In this document: positions 20,760-30,959 of the stretch, one piece after another
Position numbering within the stretch: the stretch's first letter is position 1
Layout: each line of letters starts with the position of its first letter
NCBI GenBank assembly: GCA_030248195.1
Contig: JASAND010021268.1
Coordinates: 1-64,000, forward strand
Direction of reading: 5' to 3'
DNA length: 64,000 bases
Source of the DNA: Trissonchulus latispiculum
Taxonomy: Eukaryota; Nematoda; Enoplea; Enoplida; Ironidae
Notes under the pieces: generated by a model
Databases searched by the model: none
The model's input: only the letters and a program-made list of their open reading frames with translations
What the model was told of the DNA's origin: nothing
Made by a program: the position numbers and the translations under genes

Positions 20760-21341
20760 ATCATACGTCACTTCTCTGTGACGTATGAACTCGGCTCTCG
20801 GGGTGAAGGAGGCTCCCAAAAATCCCAAACTCGGACGCATTAACCCCACTTTGTGTCCTGGGGAGATAAGTCCCCAAATTTTGATCCATTTTGCAAATAA
20901 AAATGCCCATCACAAAACAGCCAGAATTTCTAACTTCTTTGTCAAAACTTCTCAAATAGCGAACAATAATCAACTTCAAATAGAGGCCGAATACTAAAGA
21001 CGACAATCACAGATCAAAGACTAAAATACCTTTTAGATTTACGTTCAACAGACCCAGAAAAGAAATACGGCTGTGTGACGTGTGAAGAAATACATAGCTA
21101 ACTATAAAATAGGACATGACTACAGATATACAAAATTTGTGTCAGAAATGCCAGAAATGCAAACAAAATGCAAACAGAATCTGTCAGAATATAAAATACA
21201 AAAGTCAAGAATACAAGGTATAAAAATCAGTTCAATATCAATTCAATATCAACTAAAAATTCAATTATTATTTCACTAATTTTAGTCATATTTCACGCAT
21301 TCCGGCCCGACCCTAGTATTACAAATTTTCTATCCTCCACA

Positions 21342-24100
21342 TATATACAACAAGTCAAAAGCCGCTGGGGTCTAAAAATTATCATTGTAGAGGAAATCAA
21401 TTTATTCAAAATTACTGGCTCTCATTTCCGTAACCTAAATAAACTAAATTGCACTTTTCAATAGCAACTTTAAATTTATTTGAATTATAGCCATAAGTTA
21501 AAAGGAAATGATAGTTTGGCTTAATCGATACTCCGTTCAAATGTACATTTTTCCGTATTACTTGTTTACGTATTACTTGGAGCTTATTGCTTCAAAGTGG
21601 AAATATGTATTGCCGAAAAATCATTTCGGCAAAGCTGCTTTTATTTCGTTTAGAACATCGAGTTTTCAAACATTATTTAACAGATTCGGGGAATTTTTGG
21701 TGGAGTGAAATTTCGCACTTCTACGGAGGGTCGTCTTTATCTCGCCTAAAGGGGAGATAGCTGTTTTCGTTTTTAGCGCAAAATGAGCTACATCTCTTCA
21801 CTGTTTTCAATCAGCAACTCAGCACTGCCCTGCAGTGAGAGGTTTGTAAGAAGGGGGCCGCGCGACTGACTTATCAGTTTGGTTCCGGCACTTTTTTATT
21901 TAATTTTTCCTTGCTGATTTATCAAATTTTTGAATTCGCAAGTTAAATATTCTTAGGTTGTTTCTTATTACATTAATTAATATGAGAATGTTTTCACAAG
22001 TCCCCCTTGGTTGACAAAGTTTCTACGCATTTTGTTGTAATATGCAAATTAAGTTTTGCGATTTACTACCAGATGTACTACAATTATTGACTTACTACAA
22101 TTAAACGTATTTTAATACCATATTAAATTAAACTCTATTGTTTTATTTTAAAACGTAATCAGAACCGTTGACGCACACTGACCCAAACGGCACACAAATT
22201 CTATGACCCAAGCAAAAATAACGACCCAAACAACTGTAGCGGGAATGCCGATTTGCTACGGATCCCGACAGGTGTGGTTGCAAGAGATTGAGGCTACAAG
22301 GCCGTGTTAAAGCGATCTAACAGTGACAACCTGCTACTAGAACGCGCCAGGAACCCACGATACGCACCTGGCCGATAGGAGAGCCAGTCCGGGCAACCTC
22401 GCCAGTAACAGATGTTACACGTACTAACTAACTAACAATATAGAATCAAAATCAGCTAAAGTTGGGAAAGTTTAGACGTTTTGAACGTGTGACACAATTT
22501 TGAAACATTTAGACGTGTTTTATCAGTAGACGTTTCGTCAGTAGACGTTATGAACGTTAGACGTTTTGACTTTAGACGTTTTGACTTTAGACGTAACCAG
22601 ATGTTTTTGATGCAGTATTACAATTAACTAACTAACAAATTAACAGTTTTAGCTCGCTTAAGCTCCACTCAAGCTTAACGCTTAACTCCACTTCCCTCGT
22701 TTAACTCTTCCATGAAAAGGATCGAGTTAATTTTAACTCTACTCCACCCTTTCTTGAAAAGGCCCTAAGCTGACTAATCCACACCATCCCTATGAATCTG
22801 AACACCAAATAATTCTTAAGTAATCCACGCCTGCACGACTTGTATTGATGGTAATCCACAGCGCTGCCACGAAAAAAATCATAAAGCCGATGCCGCAAAA
22901 TTAGCTTTTTTGATAGTTCAAAAAAGTCCACTGAGGGAAATTTAATCATTGTACACTTTAAAATGATGTTCAGCTCTTTCCGGCGCCAACAATGACAAAG
23001 TTATAGCGTTTCAAAAATACTACACAAAAGGATTCTGCCGCGTTAGGTCGCATATAACAATAATTTACCCAGATTATTGGAAAAATAAGGTAAGGGCACA
23101 GCTGCAATTTCTACACTGAAATTCCCATATTTTGCACAAGGAATGAGTCACAAATTCTGGCTTCCTCCACCCGGAAACGGAACTTTGCTGGACCGTCGTG
23201 AGGAGCGCTCTGTCTATGCGTTACGTTGCGCCTCTCCACCCGTTGTCAGCGTTGCCCTCTGCCAACTCCTGCTCTCTCCACGCTGTCTCTGTTCTGCTTC
23301 CCTTCACTTCAGGTCCATACAACTTCTCCTCTCCTTGCTAGTGCGCCACTAGCATTCGTCTAGTTTTCTCGTTTCTAGTTCATCGATATCAATTGGAATT
23401 CAGGGATTATTTCCAAACTTTTCTTGGGTGTCTGCAAATTTTGTTTGCAGTTTAAGTTTCATTTTTATTTGATCTTTTGCAAATTTTTGAATGATTATCT
23501 CGTGAGCTCGCACTCGCAGTTCTATTACTCGTACTAGCATGGTCAGCCTGTCAAGCTAGCGAACTAGTTTAACAAATTTAGTCGAGCTCAGCTAAAACTT
23601 CTATGGAACACTTGATTCGACGACTGATGCAACCGAGTTTTTGCATCCGAGTCAAAGGCTTATGGAACCGGTCCCACCAGATGCCATAGAGCAGCTTGGA
23701 GAGCGAAGCGGGGATGGCACAATTGCGTCCCCGCCCGTAGATCGCCGAGGCAGATCAACTAAATACCTATTAGTGCAAGTTCCTGCTTGAGAGGACCTAT
23801 TAATGCAAAGTTTTATTAGCCAAGTGGCTTGTAGGTTTCATTCAGTTAATCATGGGATGTCAATGCAGTTCCAATAGTATAGCTTGAAATTCAGCATGAT
23901 TTATTTTCTGGGATATAAATATATAATCATAAAAATCTGTCCTAACCTAGAGCAGTTGCTTTATGTTCATCTTAGATGAATCACAAAATCGGTACTGGAT
24001 TCAGTCAGCGAGGTATTGAGATTTAACGTGAAAGCAATTCATGAGTTGAATTCAAAAACTTTTAGCATAGATGGCGGTCTCTTCCTACTCTCCGATTTCA
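21342..24100. other. Gene-free stretch with TAGACGTT repeats
   Basis: Between about 22465 and 22605 the word TTAGACGTT(T/A)TGA(C/A) occurs in about seven diverged tandem copies. CTCGCACTCGC-rich sequence lies near 23500 and TTATGGAACCGGTCC at about 23660. No gene recognised. AATAAA on the minus strand at 23900-23905 could be the poly(A) signal of the aminopeptidase gene. Confidence 0.45.
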
Positions 24101-24206
24101 TCTCAGATGCACTGGAGGGGACGCTTTATGTAGTTTGCAATTTCTGAACCGGGGACCGCTTCCCAGGATAACGTGTGGGCACATTCAGTTTCATTCGGTT
24201 TCCCTG

Positions 24207-27200
24207 CTAGATTCGCTTCCAGAGCCACTGAGAAAGAAGTGGGGCACTCTGTTCCGCCCATTCGTACTCGGCTCTCACCTCTCTGATGAGGGAGTGGAGG
24301 GCCTTCGGAAAGAGGCCCATCAGGCGGTCCGTCTCCAGAGAAGTGCCCACCATCGTCCGAATCTTCTGTTTGAAGTAGTAGGTGTCCATCGTGAGGAAGT
24401 AGTCCTCCGCCTTGAGATGGCCTCCTCGCTCCAGTCGCTCCAGGAGGAGTCGGAATTTGAGCGGCTGCGGCTCCAGAGAGAACGGGTTCTCCAGATGGTC
24501 CATCCGGAGGGGACTCAGGGAGGAGTGGTCCAGAAGACCCTCCAGGAGATCCGGGTCAGTGGAACAGAGCAGCTGCTGATAGCCCAGATGGAGGAACGTC
24601 GGCGTCGTGAAGTCTCCCTTCAGAATGGACTTGGCCAACTCCAGGTCTGGTGGATGGAGATTGTGATGAATCCGGTGACAGAGATAGTACTGCCAACAGG
24701 AGTTCTCCAGAGACCCGATCAGAGTCATGCTCTGGAGAGGCCCGCCTCCCGCTGGGATCGCCGTCTCCGCTTGAGGACTCGTGGAGAAGGCGGACTGATT
24801 CAGGGCCCATCCCTGACAGGAGGACAGCTTTGTGACACAGAAAAGAAGACAGGCTGTGGAGACGTCTTCCCGGAAGAGCGTGGCCCGCTCCGAGTAGCCT
24901 CTCTCGGATCGGAGAAGGCGTTCCAGCTGGGCCAGGACGGGCCGGAAGTAGAGTTGGAGTGGAGTCAGCGCCACCGTACCGCGATACAGCTGGAAGATCT
25001 GTTTCGCGATCTGGGCGCCCACCCACCACGGCAAGGGATCCTCCTCCAGTCTGAGGTACTGGCACAGGTCCAGGAGCAATGTTATGTTGTTGTTGTACAG
25101 AAAGTAGTATTCACTATTGGAGAGGAGATGGGCCCGAGCTGTGGCGGACATTTCTCGGCGTCCATACTTGAGCTGATGAATGAGGGACTTCCAGTTGGGC
25201 AGATCGTAGTTGACTCGAAACGGGAAATCGCCACCACTGTTGAGGAGGTACCAGTCACTCTCTGATTCTGAACTGGCTAAACTAAAGACGTGTTGCTTTG
25301 ATTCCAGCCAGCGAATCTGGGCAGAGTCGTCCCTGTTGGCTTTGATGTTGCCGAATGTGAATGTCAGCGGAATCCTCCAGATCGGATTTTGAGCAGACTC
25401 GGACCGATTGCTCTTATCAGTGACTGAGAAAACTTCTGGTAGATAATGGTCGCTCTCTCCTCTGTTCTGCCAGACCGCCACCGAATGTTCTCCAACTATC
25501 CTTCTCACATGAACTTCTGGTAAACCAGGATTTCTAATCCATCCGTCCATTATCTAAACATTAAAATTCAGTTCTACACACTAGTCGTGATAGCAAGAGT
25601 TGTGGTGAAACCTATGATAATTATATTTTTCGAAAGTTAAAATTAATCTAAGGACAGTTTTTCTGATCCTTAACTTTGATGCTTATCTGATGTGTTTGTA
25701 ATGATTAGTTATGAGAAATGAAGATGCAGTTTAGTCGAGTTTCATGAGTTTGGAATTCAGAGATTTTCCGGGAATAAGATTGAGCTGATTCAAGTGACAT
25801 TCTTTATTGTGTGGTCCTCCCTTAGTTCGCCACAAGAGTACATAATATAAGAGTGTGCCACTAGGCACACTCTCTGTTATCAGAGCAAAAACTATGCTCT
25901 GCTCGCTAACGGCCCACACCCCCCCGCAAATAAGGCCCTTCACTTGAAAGAATTTTGTGCGCAATGCTTGTGTTCTAAAGCTCGAAGCAGGCACAAAATT
26001 CGCACACGCACTGCTTGTGTTATCGAGCTTAAGCACACAAACATAGACCGAGTGAGCGTACCCCCGTTTCGACTAGGTACTGATTTGCGGGGGGGGGGCG
26101 TTAGCGAGCAGAGCATAGTTTTTGCTCTGACAACATAGAGTGTGCCTAGTGGCACAATCTTATATTACGTACTCTTGGTGATAGTTAGTCTTTCCATAAA
26201 CTAAACACAATATAAATTCACTTTCACTCTAATGTTGTACCGCTTATGTGTTGGACAACAACACATTTAGTGAAAATGCAAACCAAGTCTTCTTATTTGC
26301 AACGAATCAGCAAACAGGAATCAGTCAAGTCACTAACCATGTCAGAGTTCAAAGCTTGGTTTTGGTCTGATCTGGTTTCGACTTTTTGGTTTCTTGACCT
26401 GATTTTTAATCGTAAAAGGTTTTAGATTTAACATTTGCTGAAATCAAAAATAATTTTTTGTGATTTAATTTCGAATTTTCAGCAAACTTTCCTTGGGTAG
26501 TACACTTAACAGTTTCCAAGAAAGAGTACATAATAATTGAGATTTCAACAAGCATCACACATTTAGTTATCATAGATTAGGGGCATGATCCGCTCCGCAC
26601 GAGCACTGAAACCCCGTATGTAGTGCGCTGCCTGAGTACATAGCAACTGAGTATCTACCCAGTACAAAATTGTGTATGCTTACTAGCTTGTACGCTTACG
26701 TGCTGAAGATCGAAATGTAAGGGAAGCAGGCATAGGAAAGATTGATACCTGCTTAGGGAGTTCAGCCGATGGCCCTGTGGTGTAGCGGTAGCATGTCTGT
26801 TTCCGGATCAGAAGGGCCGTGGTTCGATCCCCGGCTGGGCCAAATCTTTACTTTCAATGGTGAGTGAAAAGCTGAACCTCCCTCTTCCCTTCTCTCTTCT
26901 AGGTCCTGGTTTCATGGGTACGAGGGTGCCCGACGCCTCCCGTTCGGGCTTGTCCTCGGTTTCTTCTTAGTCCACCAGCCCTGGTAGAAGCGCTACATGC
27001 GCTACGCTACAGAAGCGCTATTCCCTTACAGAAATACCAAACTGCAGATAGAACCTTTGACGTTCAACATGCAAACATACACGCGAGTGAGCGTACACAA
27101 TTGTTTACTGGGCACTCAGTTGTCAGGAATTACCAGGTCAGAAGGGAGACGAGAGTTATCACGCACGCACTGATCATGTCCCCAGATCTAGTTAACCTTG

Positions 27201-29003
27201 CCTCACATTTAGTTGTTATGTAACCTTGTTGGTACTAACTTGTCCAATATCGAAAGGACTGCTGGCGTCTTGTAGAGCATCCCAAAGGTTTTGACTGGAC
27301 ACGGCTGAGTAGGCAAAACTGTCAAAATAGTGTCTTAGCTTCTGAAGGAGAACTGAGCGAGTCATCAACCTTTGAATCATCCTAACCATGGCGGCCCCTT
27401 TGATGTACAGATGGAAATATCCAGTACCATAGAAACCGGCGGAAAGAGAGATGCCGCTGGTGAAATTGCGCTGGAGAGGAATTTGATAGTCAGAATAGGA
27501 CTGAATATTGAGTAGTTGAATGAGGGCCCGCTGATATCCCGTCTCCACGATGAGGGGGTGTCGGTCCCGGAGGAAGTCGTAGGCGAAGTGCTGGGCGAAC
27601 CCCTCGTTGAGCCAGATGTCGTCCCACCAGGCCATCGTGACCAGATTCCCGAACCACTGATGGAGGAGCTCGTGGAGGATGATCCGAGTCGCGATGTGCT
27701 CCTTACCCAGCTGGTCCGCGCCGCCGCCAACGGAGCCCTCCTCCCCCGTCCCTCCACTGCCCTCTGTGATGAGAGTGAACACATTGTGCACAATCAGACC
27801 CCAGTGCTCCATCGCCGCAGTGGAGTACTTCTCTACGCCCACAAAGTCCAGTTTGGACAGGGGATAGGAGGCGCCGAACGCCTCGCATAGAATGTCAAAA
27901 TAGGTGGTGGCTTCCGATACGGCATACTGGATCGAATGGGAATAGCCCGGCTCCAGATACACACAAATCGGCAGACCGGTCCGACTGGATAGACACTGAG
28001 AATTGAATTGACCAATGACTATGGCCAGGAGATAGGTGGACATGGGAGGGGTGGGGAGGAACTGGATCTTGGTCCAATTCCCCTCCCGGGTTCTGGCGAG
28101 GACGGCCTCGTTGGAGAGGACGGTGAGATTGTCCCACTTCTGGGGAAGGAGGACCGTGACCTGGAACGTGGCCTTCGCGTCCGGCTCGTCCCAGCACGGG
28201 AACAGGTGGCGTCCCAGAGTCGGCTCCAGCTTCGTGGCCAGATGGAGCAAAGGATCCTCCCAGTCGCAGGTAACGGCAGAGTTGTTGCACAGCTCTGACT
28301 CAAACTCCAGATGCAGTGTATGGACCTCATCAGGCGGGAGGACTCGGCCCACCAGGATCGTGATCGTTTCGCGTTTGGGATTTGTGAGATGGATGAGATT
28401 GGACCATCGACGCTGACGACCCCCTCGCACTCCTCCTCCTCCTCCTTCCGTCAGAGACACGTTTCGGATCACCAAGTCTACCGAGTTCAACTCCACCTCC
28501 CTGAACGATTCATTGCTGTAGAACTGAATGGAGACACGAGCCAGATAGTGGACCTTCTGAGTTAGAGCAAAGGTGAGATCGTAATGAAGGGGTCGAATGT
28601 GGCGACTCAGTCTGTATATCTTACCGGATATCTTCGAATCATGTAACGGCTTCTGCTGAGCTTCCGCCGGAGACGACGAATTGGACAAGATGTGGTCTGA
28701 GGATTGGTTGCTCTCGTTGGCCGGGATGGAAGTGGTGGAGTGGAGGTGGTCTGCGCCGCATTGGATCAGTCTTCCCACTATTCCTCCACAGAGTCCCATC
28801 AGTGCCAAAAGGGCCACCAAGAGAACCGCTATCAGACACACATTCTTGCCGGAAGACTTCCTGCCGGAATAGTCCGGAAACTTGGAATCGGAGAGGGAGG
28901 AGGGACTTTGACGGAGGAGGAGAGTGGGCGGGTGGGGAGTGGAGTGGGAGTCCCCTGAGGCGCCGGAGACCAAAGTGTCAACCTCGTTGCTCCAGCCTGA
29001 CAT
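24207..29003 (-). CDS. M1-family zinc aminopeptidase, type II membrane protein, 2 exons
   Basis: Removes N-terminal residues from peptides, with the catalytic domain outside the cell. Exons are 29003-27240 and 25553-24207, joined across a 1686-bp GT-AG intron (phase 0), giving 1036 residues, normal for membrane M1 enzymes. ATG at 29003 is used because the frame further upstream has no ATG before GTG. A short cytoplasmic tail is followed by a membrane helix (about 53-75) and then the M1 beta domain. The exopeptidase motif near 394 reads AAMEHWG, where the family usually has GAMENWG. Zinc motif HELLHQWFGN is near 441 with its distal glutamate in WLNEGFAQ, and the catalytic tyrosine lies in LYIKGAAMV. 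Exon 2, starting IMDGWIRNPGLP, carries the helical ERAP1-C-like domain and ends WLWKRI. The aminopeptidase N/TRH-degrading enzyme group is the likeliest; substrate unknown. Confidence 0.93.
25833..26176. repeat. Foldback element in the aminopeptidase intron
   Basis: Left end CAAGAGTACATAATATAAGA and right end (reverse) CAAGAGTACGTAATATAAGA. The arms share GTGCCACTAGGCACACTCT and AGCAAAAACTATGCTCTGC, followed by G or C runs. The spacer has two direct copies of a GCTTGTGTT...AAGCTCGA block. Family relative of 13254-13649 and 9110-9400. It is removed with the intron. Confidence 0.8.
26523..27230. repeat. Diverged foldback carrying a tRNA-like insertion
   Basis: The left part begins AAGAGTACATAATAATTGAG, the family terminus. 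CAACTGAGT...CAGTACAAAATTGTG (about 26645-26680) is inverted at about 27085-27125 (CACAATTG...ACTGGGCACTCAGTTG). Between the arms lies a tRNA-like sequence (26771) with its downstream tail. It sits in the same intron as the foldback at 25833. Confidence 0.55.
26771..26842 (+). tRNA. tRNA-Arg(CCG)-like sequence, probably a SINE head or pseudogene
   Basis: 72 bases that can be laid out as a cloverleaf. Acceptor GGCCCTG/CTGGGCC has one T-T mismatch, the D arm is GTGT/GCAT, and the anticodon arm is TCTGT, TTCCGGA, TCAGA. Anticodon CCG would be arginine. The T stem CGTGG/CCCGG has two mismatches. The B box GGTTCGATCCC is intact. The mismatches and the absence of a T4 terminator directly downstream argue against a working tRNA. 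The tail has TAGGTCCTGGTTTCA, resembling TTCAGGTCCTGATTTCA in the TRIM LTR. Confidence 0.5.
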
Positions 29004-29099
29004 GGTCACGCCTCCGCTCTCACTACATTTCACTCTGTACAGTATTTCTCTCAGTTATATTGCAAATAGAGCAAAATTCGGACGAAAACTTCGTCGACT

Positions 29100-30455
29100 A
29101 TTCTTTCCAGGCATAAATCAGAAATGGTTTCGGTTCGTTGTGATCGGCAGGCTCGTTCTGTAATACAAAATAATATATGACTTTATACTGTACGAAAATA
29201 AATTAATATCTGCAATAGCAGGGTAACGCCTTCCCACTGCGTTTTTACTCTGCGCACGCTGGTATTCGATTCAACTTGTATTTCTTCTAAAAGCCCTAAC
29301 CCTGGAACCACGAGTTTGCAAGAGGAAGACTGAGCCCTTAATAAGTTCAGTTTACAACAAAAATGAGACAAATTGGGCTTCTGATGCTAAAAGGATAAGG
29401 ATATCTCCAGCATTATTCGTACTTGAGGCTATCTACATGTTACTGTGTACCTGGTCAAACATTTGTGAACATAGAATGTGAACACTATGTAAATACATTT
29501 CCGAGAAAATACTAAAATTTAAATAAGTTGAAATAGATTAATTTTCCAATCAGGGACAAAGAAATGGAGAGCGAGAGAAAATTACTCTTAATGTCAAATT
29601 GCGATTTGGAAGCTCTGCCGTAAAACCATTGCATACTTGTTGCTGCATCTAAAGGTTAGTCTCAAACATCAAGTCTAAAATCTTAGTGTAATTCATGTTA
29701 CCGAAGCCTTCAATCGAGAAGCCGGCTTCAGGATTGTTTTCAACGACTATTGCTTCCTGTACAAAATTGGAGGCAAAATGTTTTGGCTCATCTTGAGCTC
29801 CTCAACATAAAACATTTGAAAATTTGAACTTTTTAAAAGTTAACTGTTTGAACCAAAAATGCGTTGAGGTTCGCCCAACACTATGTTTTTAATCGATCAC
29901 GCTTCGTTGGTATGGGCATCACCAATTATCGAACATGTCTCAATAATCAACGAACCTGCATTAAACCATTGGTGTTGCAAATGTGTTCAAGTCAATTTTT
30001 TCAGAAAAACTAAAGTGTGCTTCAGAAATTTAAAAGCTACCTCAAAATAAGATATACCCATATAAAAATCGAGATGGGGTAAAAGTGAAGAGTATTGTGG
30101 AAGAAAGATTCTGAACAAGCTGGCTCGATAGCACATAACAAGGTCCGGGAGTAACAATTACAAATTCTTGGATGAAACAACTAATTGAAGCAAGCTAATA
30201 GGCGCATCCAGGGACGTTTGACATTTACTTAGGGAGGTGTAGAGAGATACAGCCTTACAATTTCCGGTGGAAGAGAAATCAGCTAACTAATTAAGTGAAG
30301 GATGGATAATAGGCATGTATGTGTAATAGACTAAGAATGTTAATGAATTATCATCTTGGGTGGCGCATTTTGCATTGCGACATGAATAAAAGGATTTTCA
30401 ATATTTCACTAAGCAATGATGTGCAGGCAATAAGCGTAGTGTAAAGAAAACACGG
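29100..30455. other. Region 5' of the aminopeptidase gene
   Basis: Expected to contain the aminopeptidase promoter and 5' leader, but no element can be assigned. No other gene recognised. Confidence 0.4.
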
Positions 30456-30959
30456 TGATACTCCGTTAGGCGCACACCTTACAATTTTTCGCAATTTTTT
30501 CGGGACTAAATACACAAGTTAAAAAAAGAAAAGTTGCACACCACCAGGCATCCGAAAAAATCGGGCGCATGGCGGGGTTCGAACCCACGTCTTATGATTT
30601 AAAAGATTTAAACACAACTCCATTGAAAATGTAAGTTCCGCCTTTGTTTCGTCAATTTTAGGAGACAACCACAATTAAGGGGCCACCACTTTCGGAGCCA
30701 TTTTTTCTACTTTCTCCGATCTCGCTGATTTTTACATATTTTATTGTCAAAACGGAGTATTTTAAAGAAATAAATTGAATTAACAAATAAATAAATTAAA
30801 GAAATTAATTAAATAATTTTATTTAATATTTAATTATGTATAAACTAAACAATACCTAATGACTACTATTTAATACAAAAGTAGCTCCAACAGTTTAGTA
30901 TATACATTAATGACGACAAGAAATCACTATTTGTAAGGTGTGCGCCTAACGGAGTATCA
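30456..30959. mobile_element. Inverted-repeat element with 29-bp perfect ends
   Basis: The left end starts TGATACTCCGTTAGGCGCAC and the right end is its exact complement over at least 29 bases, continuing CACCTTACAA inward. 504 bp, AT-rich interior with many TTAAATAA words and no transposase. The target duplication is not clear. On the minus strand at about 30560-30585 it contains GTGGGTTCGAACCCCGCC, a tRNA T-arm/B-box sequence. Confidence 0.8.

Larger units (their letters stand above)
18388..21341. repeat. Dispersed element, copy B, TG...CA ends flanked by TATATA
   Basis: Second copy of the element at 3564-6420, with the same ends (TGTAAAGAAAAGG and TTCTATCCTCCACA) and TATATA on both sides. 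It is interrupted by two inverted-repeat insertions (18742-19829 and 19927-20109) and a long TG repeat. Removing the insertions leaves about 1.7 kb, a better estimate of the original element. The shared middle contains GACCGGTCTCTCCC, GGGAAGACCTGTCAATCATG and the TCATACGTCAC hairpin. Confidence 0.7.

Noticed and set aside
20564..20849. Open frames reading poly-Thr/His or poly-Cys/Val across the TG repeat
   Set aside because: They are translations of a dinucleotide microsatellite and have no other protein-like sequence.
24135..25265. Long plus-strand open frame opposite the aminopeptidase C-terminal exon
   Set aside because: Antisense shadow of the real exon. Its sequence shows no domain, and the minus strand has the M1 family signature.
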